DNA of 64,000 nt, from contig JAMJFZ010003163.1 of the NCBI GenBank assembly GCA_026225945.1, positions 17,405,501 to 17,469,500 of the forward strand, written 5' to 3'. The translations under genes and the position numbers were made by a program. Of the stretch, positions 31,761 to 42,394 are shown piece after piece. Position 1 is the stretch's first letter. The number at the start of each line of letters is the position of its first letter. Source of the DNA: Cricetomys ansorgei. Taxonomy: Eukaryota; Chordata; Mammalia; Rodentia; Nesomyidae. The notes under the pieces were generated by a model. It made no database searches. It was not told the DNA's origin and worked only from the letters and a program-made list of their open reading frames with translations.

Positions 31761-33030
31761 TAGGGGCTGTTCATGCTGGTGCAGCACATAGAATATTTCT
31801 GACTATTGCTAAATTGAGCAATTGACTAGATGCTACTAAAAAAATTCTTGCTTTTCTGAAACTCAGCGTATGCAACTCCCTTGCAGGGGAAGTCTCTCTT
31901 GTGGGTGCTTACCTGTGGGCTCCAGCCATCTGTCAGAGAGGAAAGGTAGCCATGGGAGAAACCTATGAAGGCCTCGCCAGACAAAGCTGTTATTTTTAAA
32001 CACCGAGTGAATCCAGAGGAGAATAATGTTTGATTCACAAAACTTTCATTTGCACGTCCTGTTTTCGTACCGCATGGAGCCATCCGTAAACCGCTAAGTA
32101 GCGATGCCCCTGAAAACCACACACTGGGCTGCAGAGGCGTCTTCATTAGTGACCAGCGTGGTACTAGAAACGGGTAAATTGGATCACTTAATATCATTGC
32201 CTTTACCTCCGGAACAAAATAAATTGAAGCATTTTCCCCATTAGAGTTAATAAGACTCGAAAGACTAAATTTTCATTAGAAGGCAAAAGTCTTTTTAAAA
32301 AATTTTGTCTCTCGGAAGAAAGGCTGGAGAGGGAAAGGCGGGAGCCATTGCCACCATCTTCAAGGGTAAACACTCATTCACAAGACGTAACTTCAATGAT
32401 CTTTGGGAGTTGAAGCATTGTGTCCCAGGAGAGCTGTTCTGAGCTTATAATCCATGTTCCTTTCTTCTGAAAACAAACAAAACCAACCCTTGACATCTCC
32501 CCCAAGCCTGTGTGTTCATTCCCTCAGCAAGCCTCGGCTCATCTGTCAGAGCCTGGTCCTACTTAGACGCAGCTGCTCAGTATTTCCTCAAAGGCAGAGG
32601 CTAAAGCAAGGGGCTTGGGATGTGACTGTGTTTGAGAGGTGATCCCAGGAAGCAGACCAAGAAACTGGGAAAGTGAGGGAGGTGACGAGGAAAAGTCACT
32701 CCAGGGACATGACACTGAGGTCAGAATCACTGTGCAGGCTCTGGATTCCGCTCAGACCATCTACAGCTGTTTGTCTGGGACAGGTGGAGAAATGGCAGCT
32801 CCTGCTTCCATAGGCTGCCGGGTTCCCTAGTGATGCAAACAGTGCATGAAAGATAACACTAGGGTTTAGATCTGGTGCAATTAGGACATCAGGGAAAATC
32901 TGGGGAGAAAGAAATCTTCTTGAGATGAGAGCCAGCCAGCCAGAAATGAGTTACAGCTGCTCCGGGGCCGTCCATCTCACCGTCACTGAAATCAGAAGCG
33001 GGCTTAGGCAACGGGGAGAAGGAACCTCTA
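31761..33030. other. Unique sequence with candidate conserved element
   Basis: 32000-32290 is repeat-free and ends in an AT-rich part with several TAAT/ATTA cores ('ccattagagttaataagact', 'aaattttcattagaaggc'), a common look for developmental enhancers. A minus-strand frame of 123 codons (31826-32197) has no recognisable domain. No splice-supported exon. Confidence 0.35.
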
Positions 33031-33034
33031 ATCA

Positions 33035-33145
33035 TAAAGGCAACAAACATTTGTTGACGACATGTCTGTCATTCATTCACTAACAAACATTCACTCGGAG
33101 TCTATCATTTGTCAGGTGTTTTTCCAAGCTCTGGGAACATCACAA
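33035..33145 (-). mobile_element. MIR/L2-type 3' end, inverted
   Basis: 'aacaaacatttgttgacgac', 'cattcattcactaacaaaca', 'gtcaggtgtttttccaagct' and 'ctgggaacatcac' match the widespread 'ttcattcaacaaacatttattgag...gccaggcactgttctaggc' motif of old mammalian L2/MIR3 elements. Confidence 0.6.
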
Positions 33146-33525
33146 CACATATCGTTTAGGGTGGTGTACTCTATGAGAAATGTAAGGGAAGCATAGGGTG
33201 ATAGCAAGAATGACTCCTGTTATTTCAGATACAACGGTGAAAGAAGAGGTTGCGTCGAATGAAGTGAGGGCACCAGCTGGGAGAAAGGTGTGAGGGTGTG
33301 GAGCATCATGGAAGGGGGAATAGCAGGAGCCCTAGGGGGAGAGCGATGTCTCCATCTCTGAGCAAAGAGGCTAGTGTGACTGCCGGGGAGTGTGACTCTC
33401 CCATGAGGGGGAGAGTCGGGGAAACAGACTGCAAAGCACTGTGGGGGTTATGGGGGAGGGTGGATCTTGTTCTTTCTGTGATAGAGCTGTTTGGAACAGC
33501 CAATGGTTTCCTTTTTCTTCTCTTT

Positions 33526-33559
33526 CTTTCATCATCATCATCACCATCACCATCATCGA
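33526..33559. repeat. (ATC)n trinucleotide repeat
   Basis: tcatcatcatcatcaccatc and following units, about 10 triplets with single changes. Confidence 0.9.
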
Positions 33560-33765
33560 CAGAGTCTTATGTATTCAAGGCTGGTTGCAAACTTGCAACG
33601 TAGCCAAGGATAACCTCGAGCTTTTGACCCTCCTGCCTTCATCTCCCAAGAGCAGAGATCACAGGCAAGAACCACCACCTCCAGTTTATGAAGTTCTAGG
33701 AGTGGGGCCCAGGAATTTGTGCATGCTCTCTACTGACCAAGTTTCATTTCCAGCCCTGGGATGGA
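33560..33765 (-). mobile_element. Old B4/RSINE1-type SINE, inverted
   Basis: 'tattcaaggctggttgcaaa', 'agccaaggataacctcgagc', 'agcagagatcacaggcaaga' (antisense B1 half), then 'gtggggcccaggaatttgtg' and 'catgctctctactgaccaag' (antisense ID-like half). Confidence 0.7.
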
Positions 33766-33780
33766 TTCTCCAAGAGAATC

Positions 33781-34007
33781 TTAAAATCAAGGGGCAGCGA
33801 GATGGCTCATCTGGTAAAGGTATTTGTGATCCAGGCTGACAGTTCAGTCCCCAGAACCCACATGCCGGAAGGAGAGAACTGGCTCCTGCGAGTTGTCCTC
33901 TGATGGCTACACTCGAGCTGTAGCACACATACCGGCTTGCAGGCGCTGTGTGTGCAGACGCACGCAAATAAATAAATGTAATAAAAATTTTAAATAATTT
34001 TAAAATC
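33781..34007 (+). mobile_element. B2/B3-type SINE with 8-bp target duplication
   Basis: Starts 'ggggcagcgagatggctcat' at 33791, then 'ctggtaaaggtatttgtgat', 'gttcagtccccagaacccac', 'ggagagaactggctcctgcg' and 'agttgtcctctgatggctac', ending in 'aaataaataaatgtaataaa'. Flanks 33781-33788 and 34000-34007 are both ttaaaatc. Confidence 0.92.
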
Positions 34008-35639
34008 TACAAGTTTACAAGATAAAATATTTTACATGTTCTGGATTTTGTGGAGGAGAAACAGGTAGGCATCCCTCATGGTCTCACAATATCATGCAGA
34101 GTCAGGATTCATACTCAGGGAATTAGGCTCCAGAGCTCTAAATCTCAAGCTATTTCGCCTTTTGTATCTGCAAGTCATTTCTCCAGAATCATGTCCTGAG
34201 CCCCGTCCCCATCCTCACCCCTCAGAGTACAGTCCCAGGCCAGTGCCTCGATTCCCTTGCTGCCTCCCACAGCAGCCAGGGTCTCTCATCTGCCGTGAGC
34301 AAGCATCATCTGACTGTGAAGTATGCAGCCTATGGGCAGAGAGGCTCAGATGCTGGCCAAGATGGTGGAACACACCATCCTGCTTTCATGGTGGCTCCTT
34401 GACTTCTCTGGATGACTATTGTTTTTCAGGATCAGTGGGGCCGGCCGTGTCTGCTTGAGTGTGCAAGCAGGCTTGCCGAAGAACACTCTGAAGCTCCAAG
34501 GACGTGCCCTTGGTAGGGGGAGAGACATGGCAGAGGAAGGAAGTAGAAAAGGCTGGCATTGTGCAGCCTTCCTAGCTATAAAAATAAACTTAAGAGGCTC
34601 CAACAATTTGATTTGAGCCAATCTTCTGACCTATCTGTGGCCTCTCCCACCCAGTGTCTGAAAGGGAAGTGTTAATTTTTCAACTGCATTTAGAAGTTTC
34701 TCTGACCAGCAAGGACATTGGGTCAGCTTACCCTTTAAAGGTGGCGATTCCAATTTAGAAGATTTAAGTCTGAGAAAATGTGCTCTCTCCTTCGAGCCCA
34801 GGAGCACAGTCATTAAGCCTTGTTCACTGGTTCTTCGGGCAGTGGTTTCTATGAGTTAATTCTGAAGGTTTCAAAGGATGTAATAAAGGCGGTAGCCATT
34901 CTATGGCCTGCTGGCAATGTGGCGCCTCCTGCTGGCCATGGAGGTCAGTTTGCACTTCCCCTGTGCTTGCTTTGAGGAAGAACAGCCTGGCTGGGAGGTG
35001 GCTTGCTCTGGGTATAAGAAGCTCCAAGGAAGCTTGTCAATCAAGGCGTCATCTGCAATTGAACTGCTTCAGCTTGTCCTCAGAAATCAGCAACAGGGAG
35101 AACAAAAGGCCAGAGGCCAGGATGGCTTCCCATCCCCCAGGGTTATGGAATACGGGGGAGGTGGATGAGTCCTACTTGCTAACTTTCACAATAGCAATCC
35201 ATAGTACACTTCCCTCACGCATGCTTAGAGTCAACACAGCTTCACCCTGTGCTGTTAGTCTAAAGGACACAGTGCCCCAAGGAGGAAGTTCTGACTAAAG
35301 CAAAACCGCCCTGCAGCGTCAAAATAAGGTGTGGGGAGCATCCTCCTCTCTGGCCTTGGACTTCATGTGGAGCAGCATGACCTACATTCTCCTTAGTTAC
35401 CCCATGAGGACCCGTTTTCCATTGAAAAGGATGATGGAAAAGATCCGAGAGAAAATTGGAGGTTTTTTTTCTTTAATATTTGGCATGAATTTGGGTTGCT
35501 TTCCTAGATCTTTGCAGCAGATTGCGGACAGGATCCTTAACAGTGGGCTTCCCAGAGACCAATGATGGCAATCGAAATCCTCAATGTGCTTTAAGCTCTC
35601 CTGATAAGCCCTGGAGCGTTTCTCAGCGCCTTTGACCTG
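34008..35639. other. Unique sequence, about 1.6 kb
   Basis: 34095-34165 might be antisense MIR ('gtcaggattcatactcaggg', 'aattaggctccagagctcta'). Open frames of 126 and 131 codons (34078-34458, 34903-35298) show no recognisable domain. No promoter seen. Confidence 0.4.
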
Positions 35640-35775
35640 GAATCCTCACAGTAGCTTTCTGAAGCAAGTTTGACTCCTAAGCCCTGTTTTACAGCGGAAG
35701 AAATGGAGTCATAAACAATGTGTACAAGTTTGCCCCAGCCAGATGGGGCTGGGATTTGACTGCAGGAGTCTGATA
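35640..35775 (-). mobile_element. MIR SINE, inverted
   Basis: 'ctcacagtagctttctgaag', 'ccctgttttacagcggaaga', 'aatggagtcataaacaatgt', 'gatggggctgggatttgact' are antisense MIR over most of its length. Confidence 0.85.
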
Positions 35776-36090
35776 TTGTCACACGTCTCCCCTTCCATAA
35801 CTAAAGGAACATTGCCCCAAGTTCAGAATAATGTCATGGAGAACAACGTCATGGGGGTCAATGAAGTCAACAACCAGACTCCCTAGGCCAGAACAGGCAA
35901 ACCGCTCTCCTATCTGTCAGACTGGGAAAGGAAATGTTGGTAATATCTTCAGCCTGTTTGAACACGGACTTGAGGAGGGTCTGGGACTTGACTGGGTCAC
36001 TACATTCTTCTGGGCACCTTGGACAATCCCTCTATTTTATCTATGAGGCTTAGGTTGTTCCGGAAATGTTCTAGTCTCTTCCATTAAAAA
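35776..36090. other. Unique sequence
   Basis: Nothing recognised. Confidence 0.4.
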
Positions 36091-36284
36091 TAAGAAAAAT
36101 CGGGAGATGGGAAGGCAACCCAGAGATGAGAGTTGGGATCGCTTTTGCTGAGGATGGAGTGTAGCTCCCAGGCTCCCAGGGGCTCCAATGCCTTTGGCCT
36201 TCATGGGTTACCCGTACTCACATGCAAGCACCACTCCCTGCACACACATGTTTAAAAATAAAATCTTTTTATTTCTTAAGAAAA
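36091..36284 (+). mobile_element. Old B3-type SINE with 8-bp target duplication
   Basis: Begins 'cgggagatgggaaggcaacc' at 36101, then 'gatgagagttgggatcgctt', 'tagctcccaggctcccaggg', 'gctccaatgcctttggcctt', 'tactcacatgcaagcaccac' and 'taaaaataaaatc'. Flanks 36091-36098 and 36277-36284 are both taagaaaa. Confidence 0.75.
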
Positions 36285-37640
36285 GCAAATAATACTGGTG
36301 GATGTGGGGTGAGCAGTGCAAAGAGGAACAAAGAAAAGGAAAAGGAAGAAAGAAATGATCTAATCAATAGCCAGTTGCCCCAGGTTGAGGCATTCAAAAC
36401 ATGAATCCTTCTTTATTCTTCAAAATTCCAAGTCAAGAGTATTCCCAGTCCTCGGTAGAACCTGCCCTTCGGGTCAGAGCGATCTAAGGAACAGACGGGC
36501 CTAGATAATTTCTTCCCATTTGAGAAAAATGATAATTTGATTAAGACATTTCATATGTCTCGAAGCAGCAGTTCATCTGTGTAGATGATTTGAGGTCTGA
36601 GGAAAATCACTGCATCAAAAAGAAAGATTCTGAGCTGCTGAAAAGGACAGCGCACACCAAACTTAATTAGGAGTACAGGCTAATGGAACCGGGAGGGAGG
36701 CGAGAGGGATTCATGACGTTATCACAAACTTGAGCTGAGGCTAGAGAAAGCAGATGGAAAGAGCATACATAACGCGATGTTTCATTTCTTCTCAGCAAAG
36801 GGGAGCGTGCTGAGGTGTGACCGGCTTACCCACCCTCCCCATCTGCCTTTGTCAAAATAAATTCAAGTCTCTCGCAAATGTAATGAATTTTCAGCTTGCA
36901 ATTTGCCGTCTCTGGTGTGCCGTACTCAGAAGACCAAGATGCTCCCCTGGAAGCCCATCTGCAGCGGGACCCAGGCCTGGGACCGCCATTAAACACCAGG
37001 GCCCCATAGAGATCTGTGTGAGGGTTCAAAGTCCCCCCTCTGTCAGTGTGGGTGGGAAGCCCTTCCACAGCCTGCCTGGGGCTGGCATGGCGCAGGTTGG
37101 CAGAAAGGTTGAAACCCGATGCAGCGAGACAGCCGGTGGTCTCCAGTGCGCTAACAAGCCCGAAGCCCCTCCTTTCCCAACCACCGCCATTGACCTCTGG
37201 CTTCACGCCCTCTCCGTCACCAGTTCTGTCGCCCAAGTCTCCAAATGCTACTGCTTCTTAGAACTCACGTATTTCTGGGGGATGCCGCAGATCACACGCG
37301 CATCTCTCTTCTCCCTGTCACCTTTGGCGTGCGAGTTCACTCTGTGGCGGTTATGGAATTCCAGGCGAGGTTTCTTTTGGTTTTACGCACACGGGCACTG
37401 TTCCTCAACAGTTACTCTAAGTTCTCTTTTTCCTTTCTTTAATAGCCGTATGCCGAAGTCCTTCTGTTTAGCTGGTGCTGTGCTTCACAGACACTGAGGG
37501 CTCAATGGTAATCAGAGTACAATCAAGTAAGTCCTCTGCGAACCAGGAAGACGTGTTAAATAGTATTCATGCAAATAAAATAATTGTTTCAATTTTAATA
37601 TCTGTGTGTGTGCCCGAGTGTAGGTGCAGTGTATGTGTAC
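36285..37640. other. Unique sequence with the longest open frame and a candidate conserved block
   Basis: The frame 36817-37497 plus (226 codons) is the longest in the window. A minus-strand frame of 136 codons (36826-37236) overlaps it. The translation is rich in Ser, Pro and Cys, with no recognisable domain, and I see no conserved start context or splice sites. 36840-36910 ('ttgtcaaaataaattcaagt', 'aatgtaatgaattttcagct') is AT-rich and repeat-free, next to a moderately CpG-containing GC-rich part (36950-37240). It could be regulatory. I do not call a gene. Confidence 0.3.
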
Positions 37641-37689
37641 TTCTACCTTTACGTGAGAGGGTGCGTATCTGATCCTTGTCTTCCTCAAT

Positions 37690-38440
37690 ATGTCGAGGTT
37701 ATAGCACGGTTTGCTTATCAGTTGCTTTTTAATGGGTGCGGGTTGCTTCCAGCTGTTGGTTGTTGTGAATGAAGGTTGTGCTGGTTAGTTTTTTATCCTC
37801 TTGAGACACAGTAAAGTCATCTTTGAAGAGGAAGCGTTAGTTGAGGAATTGCCTCTTTGAGATTGTGGGGTATTTTCTTCATTAATTATTGGTGTGGGAA
37901 GGTCTGGTCCTCTGTGAGTGGCATCACTACTGAGAAGCCTGTCCTGGGTTGTCTCATAAAGGTAAATGAACAAGCCAGGGAGTTGGGAAAGTCAGTATAC
38001 AACATTCCTTTATGGACTCTGCTTCAGTTCCTGTATCCAGTTTCCTGCCTTGAGTGCTTGTCCTGGCTTCCCTCAGTGACGGATCCATTGGATCCATACC
38101 GAAGCCAAATAGCTTGCTTCTGAAATTGTTGCTGGTCATAGGGTTTATCACAGCTGTAGAAAGCAACTGGAACAAAAATGCTAGACAAATTTTGTTCACG
38201 TGCTTCACTGACATATCGTTTTATCTTTTTGAATTAACATCTGGGAATAGAATGCCCAGCTCATGTAGAAAGTGCCTACATGACTGAGTCTGCAAGGAGC
38301 TCTCAGAGCGTTCCCAAACTGAGCGCCATCCCACCAGCACCAGGGAGGAGTTCCAGTTGCTTCATGTCTTCACCAACACTTCCTATTTTTATTATTTTTG
38401 TTATTAGTCATTCAAAAGGCTGTGAAGCAGTAGTCCCTTG
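37690..38440 (-). mobile_element. Old L1M 3' fragment, inverted, split by repeat B
   Basis: The left part (37690-37777) has 'gggtgcgggttgcttccagc' and 'tgttggttgttgtgaatgaa'. The right part (38176-38440) has 'tctgggaatagaatgcccag', 'gcgccatcccaccagcacca', 'gaggagttccagttgcttca' and 'tcttcaccaacacttcctat'. Both are the antisense of the end of L1 ORF2 in old mammalian L1 and are continuous once the insert is removed. Confidence 0.75.
37778..38175 (+). repeat. Dispersed rodent repeat B, full-length-like copy, inside L1
   Basis: 'ctggttagttttttatcctc' opening as at 19373, then 'cattaattattggtgtggga', 'cctgtcctgggttgtctcat', 'gctttgctt'-like blocks, 'gactctgcttcagttcctgt', 'agccaaatagcttgcttctg' and 'gggtttatcacagctgtaga'. 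The end 'agaaagcaactggaacaaaa' is where the L1 resumes. Confidence 0.78.
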
Positions 38441-38557
38441 CAGTTTCTTTGTTTGTTTGTTCGGGGTAGGTGAGAAAGTGTGTTGCTATGTAGTTCAGGT
38501 TGGGTGCATTTTTCTGTGTCTGCCTCCCTATTCAGGGTGAGCAACACCACGTCCAGT
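38441..38557 (-). mobile_element. Old, gapped B1 SINE, inverted
   Basis: 'tttctttgtttgtttgttcg', 'gtgtgttgctatgtagttca', 'ggttgggtgcatttttctgt', 'gtctgcctccctattcaggg' and 'gagcaacaccacgtccag' follow antisense B1 with a deletion. Confidence 0.55.
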
Positions 38558-38599
38558 CTTCATTATGGTTTGAGTTTGCCCTTTCCGAAGAATCACAGT

Positions 38600-38860
38600 G
38601 CTGAGTACTTCTTTCCACACAGTTATTGACTTTTCTTTATCATCTTTTACAAAGCGCCTGTTCGATCCAGTAATGGTTTTGGAAGATAATTCATCATGAT
38701 CAACTGGGGTTTATCCCGAGAGTGCAAAATGGATTTACACTTCTCGATCCATTCCACAGTCAATCTGCAATTCTCTATGTCAACAAAATGAAGAGGGAAG
38801 ATGATTGGATTATTTTAAGGGATGAAACAAAATCACTTGATAAAATTCAACACTTGTGTT
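38600..38860 (+). mobile_element. L1 ORF2 reverse-transcriptase fragment
   Basis: 'aattcatcatgatcaactgg', 'ggtttatcccgagagtgcaa' and 'gtcaacaaaatgaagaggga', through 'cttgataaaattcaacac', match the L1 ORF2 part between the palm motifs ('catgatcaagtgggcttt...ccagggatgcaagg...gacaaaattcaaca'). Orientation is opposite to the neighbour at 37690-38440. Stops and indels are present. Confidence 0.82.
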
Positions 38861-39620
38861 TTAAAAACCCTTTCATCAAACTGGGAGAGTTGCTGTCTCA
38901 CGGACATTGTGGCAGGTGGCTCACTGCACACCTCTCTGCTTCAGCGGTTCCGTTTCTTCAGACACGTATTTCTATTACATATTTTGTACACATTTTGCCA
39001 AATCTATTCAAATCTATTTCCATGTTTTGACGCTACTATACACTGTTTCAGCAATCTCACTTTTCAACTCTGTTCCTTCAGGGAACAAAGTTGGAAGACT
39101 CAGGCTTGTGACTGGAAGGCTTTGCTGTGAAGCTAGTGATGCAGACAGCGCGGTGCTGGAAACATGTCAGCCAGACAAAACAGACCGGAGTACAGACTGT
39201 GCGTGTGTTCAGTTGATTTTAGACACAGATGCTGAGGAAATTCGACGGGAAGGAAAACTTGTGCTGAAAGTCCTGGGGAAAGAGCTCATTATCCTCATTT
39301 TCCCTCATGACTCCAAGGTGATTCTTGCGGCTTATGGACCTAGACGTAAGACTAGAACTACAAAATCTCTATCGTAAGTCACAAAAATAAAAGAAGGCTT
39401 CATGGCTTTGGGAGCAGAAAGCCTTGTGTGTGTGTTGTTTTGCTTTTTCATATATTTTTGCTTTTACACAAAGGAATTATTTAAAAACTTGAGAACTGGA
39501 TTTTATTACAATTAAACAGGTCTGTCCTTCAAAAAAATAAGAAACATCGTTAATAATTGCTAGAGACTAGCCACAGATTGTGAGAAAATATATCTATGCT
39601 ATTTAAAAAAATAAAACAGC
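38861..39620. other. Unassigned sequence
   Basis: May continue the L1 at its left end. The 156-codon frame 38907-39377 has no recognisable domain and lies in AT-rich DNA. Confidence 0.35.
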
Positions 39621-39625
39621 TGACA

Positions 39626-39745
39626 GCTGGGTTTGGTGGCCCATTCTTGTAATCCCATCGTTCAGAGGCAGGGAGATTGTGAATTCCATGCCAGCTAGTA
39701 CTAGTGGGCCACTACCTCACAGGACAAAGAAGAAAAACAAGTAAA
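39626..39745 (+). mobile_element. Old B1-type SINE
   Basis: 'cagctgggtttggtggccca', 'ttcttgtaatcccatcgttc', 'agaggcagggagattgtgaa' and 'ccatgccagctagtactagt' follow B1 from its 5' end, then an A-rich tail ('agaagaaaaacaagtaaaga'). Confidence 0.75.
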
Positions 39746-39884
39746 GAAAGCCATCACCACTTCCACCACCACCCAAAAGCTGCAACTGGCAATGGAGTTT
39801 TATCTAAATATAAGATTTTATTAACACACACAGAGGGAGGGGGGAAGAGAGGCTCAATATGAAGGGGACATAGTGAAAACTTGT

Positions 39885-40250
39885 AAAATGTAGTCAAAAT
39901 ATTTGAGGAATCAGTTCAGGAAATGCAAATAAATCTGTAGTGAGATACAACCTTCCCTTCGTTAGAACATTCTAAAAATGAGAGTCATGGAACCCCAGGG
40001 TTGGAGAGGATTTGGAAAGTGGTCTGTTGGAAACCAGCCCATTTCTTGTCAAGCTAAATGCTTACAATATGACCCAGCAATCTTCTCTCAGGTAATCACC
40101 TGCGAGAACTGAAAGCATACTGCCCTTCAAAGCTCTGTCTGTAAATATTTGAGAAAGCTCACTTTATCCCATGTAAAAAAAATTGGACTCTTCCTGTACT
40201 CAGGAAGTAGACAAGGAAATCACAGGGCTTGTGGTGTGTACTTAGCAACA
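39885..40250 (+). mobile_element. Old L1M ORF2 3' end
   Basis: 'ggaaatgcaaataaatctgt', 'agtgagatacaaccttccct', 'ggttggagaggatttggaaa', 'caatatgacccagcaatctt' and 'gaactgaaagcatac' match the conserved C-terminal end of L1 ORF2 in order, with a deletion of about 60 bases. Later 'tgaatggatgcc' (40277) may also belong. Confidence 0.8.
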
Positions 40251-40327
40251 AAGGACAAGACCATCGACAAACAATCTGAATGGATGCCACGTTCACTGCC
40301 AAATGGGGAACGATGCAGCGTCTTTAA

Positions 40328-40420
40328 GACATTGTCTTAAAGTGGGGACATCCAGGGTACCAGGAATTTCAGAACATCTAAACTACAGTAATGTTTCCAC
40401 TCACCAAAACATCTATTCAT
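40328..40420 (+). repeat. ~90-bp repeat Z, copy 1
   Basis: 'cttaaagtggggacatccag', 'ggtaccaggaatttcagaac', 'atctaaactacagtaatgtt' and 'tccactcac' recur at 41254-41345, about 80% alike. Family unknown to me; it may be L1 3' UTR sequence. Confidence 0.6.
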
Positions 40421-40604
40421 ATAACGCCAGGGAAAGGTTTTCTAGAGCTGTGGGTTGGGAGGATGGGTTAGTTGAAGACAGGGAGAAGGAAGCTCTGCAG
40501 TCCATATGTTCTCTGTTTTGATCGCTTTGTTTGTGTGTTTGGTGGCGTTGTGTTTTCCAAAGTTAAGGGACATGAACTTAATATATGTGTGATCTTGTTT
40601 ATGA

Positions 40605-40705
40605 AATGTGATCTTGTTGTAGGGCCCAGACTGGCTTCGAACTTGGGATCTTCCCACCTCAGCCTCCTAAATACTGCAATTACAGGGGTGATCCACCATG
40701 TCCAG
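40605..40705 (-). mobile_element. Old B1-type SINE, inverted
   Basis: 'gatcttgttgtagggcccag', 'actggcttcgaacttgggat', 'cttcccacctcagcctccta', 'aatactgcaattacaggggt' and 'gatccaccatgtccag' are an antisense 7SL monomer. Confidence 0.78.
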
Positions 40706-41253
40706 TGTGGTATACAATCTACGGAATGTATTACACCTGAATACAACGGAACCACCAGAAGCGAAGAACCTTTGAACAGATATGGATCTAGTCGAGATCA
40801 CTGTTTATGAGAATGTGTATCCTTCTGGTATGAAAATGAGCTCAACACAGACGTCTGTCCTCTGGGGAGTCCTTCTCTCCTGTCGGAAGCTGCTGGAGTG
40901 CTGTGGTCTAGTTCCGCACTGTGCTGCAGAAAATTAAATGAGACGTAGATTCTCATTTATTTGTGTTTATTAGCAGAGAAAGAATGGATTTGCTAAGAGT
41001 AGTGACACCCCATTGTGTGGATGTCACTTCTCATTGTCAGCTTGCAGAAAACATTCAGCTAAGTCCTCAGCTTGTTAAACCTGAAAGAGCTGTTTATGGG
41101 TTTTGTGTTTTCCCTCCTGTGAACTATTAAGCATTCTGTTTAATTTGCAATGGCAGAGCAGGTTTTCTTCGTGGCTAGGCTCCTTTGGGATGATTGCTGA
41201 GAGCCACGCTCAATATTAGAACCCGTAGATCTGAGTCTCTCTATTAAGACAAT
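40706..41253. other. Unique sequence
   Basis: Nothing recognised between the B1 and repeat Z copy 2. Confidence 0.4.
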
Positions 41254-41345
41254 CTGAGTCTTAAATTGGGGGCACCCAGGGTATGAGGAATTGCAGCAAT
41301 TCTAAATTGCAGTGATGTTTCCACTCACAGAAGTGTCTCTATCAT
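41254..41345 (+). repeat. ~90-bp repeat Z, copy 2
   Basis: 'cttaaattgggggcacccag', 'ggtatgaggaattgcagcaa', 'ttctaaattgcagtgatgtt' and 'tccactcacagaagtgtctc' align with 40333-40415. Flanks differ, so this is an interspersed repeat or an old local duplication. Confidence 0.6.
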
Positions 41346-41699
41346 ATCTCCTCTAAGAGGGGTCAAAAGGTAGCTCACATGCCTCCCCTCTAGAAGACAC
41401 TTTGCTGTGAGGAGAATGGTTTCCATGACCACAGACACTCTTTGCCACAATCAGGAATGGCTCATCTGAACTCTCAGGAGGGCACAGAGAAACACTGTAC
41501 AGGGTTACAGTCGCTGTCAGTGACCGAGAGCTGTGGAGACTGTTTACACAGAGAAATGGACAGCAGAGTGACCCACTGAATATCCTAGGTCCCTTGGAAT
41601 CTAGAAACCTCTACCTCATAGCTGATTTTGATGAGCAGAGCATTAGATGTTGTCTACAGAAGGGTTAACACCCTGATTTTTGAAGGGGCTTTTATCAAT
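41346..41699. other. Unique sequence
   Basis: Nothing recognised. Confidence 0.4.
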
Positions 41700-42050
41700 T
41701 AGCTTTCTCCATAGATGTGATCAAAATATCAGACACAATCGATTTAAAGAAGAAAGGACTTATTCTTGATGCACTGTTACAGAGATGTCAGTCTGTACAG
41801 CAGGAAAGGTGTGGCAGAACGCTGCCTCTCACGTTATGGTGGGCAGGGTGCGGAGAAAGAGACAGGAGCAGTCAGGAACAAGACACTTGCAAGGACCTGC
41901 CCTGGAGACCTACCTCCTCCCAACAGGTCTCACTTCTTGAAAATTCTGGCACCTTTCAAAACAGTACCTTACCTATGCTTTAACCCAAGAGCCCATTTGG
42001 AGGTCATTTCATGTTCAAACATAACAGAATCCAAGACCTGGAAGCAGAGG
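41700..42050 (+). repeat. Dispersed rodent repeat A-like, decayed
   Basis: 'agctttctccatagatgtga', 'aaagaagaaaggacttattc', 'cctacctcctcccaacaggt' and 'gcccatttggaggtcatttc' keep the order of repeat A but with many changes. Confidence 0.5.
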
Positions 42051-42303
42051 GATTCGGGGGGTTGTACATTGTGGCTGAGCTTCAAACAGGACATTTAGCC
42101 CTGCTGATATCATTTCCTTCCTGGTTCTTGCTATTTCATCATCCTTTGGTTCTACAGCTTAAGGAGAGCCCAAGGGAATCCTCTCGCATAAAGAATATAA
42201 AAGAGCAATGGCATTTACTGAGAATCTAGTATGAAGAGGGGAAGGAGGTTTGTTGCACATCCTACATCTAAGGAATATCCCAGAGGGACTGTGTCTGACA
42301 TGA
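42051..42303. other. Unique sequence
   Basis: Nothing recognised. Confidence 0.4.
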
Positions 42304-42394
42304 AAATATATGTGTATTTGCACATGTATGTGAGTATGTGTGTGAGTATGTATGAGGATGCATAGGTATGTGAATACCTCTATGTGTGTGTGTA
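42304..42394. repeat. Degenerate (TG)n tract, left half
   Basis: TATG/TGTG-rich, continuing at 42729-42795 on the far side of an LTR. The LTR inserted into an existing TG-rich repeat. Confidence 0.8.

Noticed and set aside
33298..33465. G-quadruplex cluster
   Set aside because: Several G runs occur, but I could not find four runs of three or more G with short loops.
33791..33860. tRNA gene
   Set aside because: tRNA-like head of a B2/B3 SINE with target duplications at both ends.
36817..37497. 226-codon open frame as a protein-coding gene
   Set aside because: No domain, no splice or promoter support, overlapped by a 136-codon frame on the other strand; moderately GC-rich DNA gives such frames by chance.
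38907..39377. 156-codon frame as a gene
   Set aside because: Starts beside an L1 ORF2 fragment in AT-rich DNA, with no domain.
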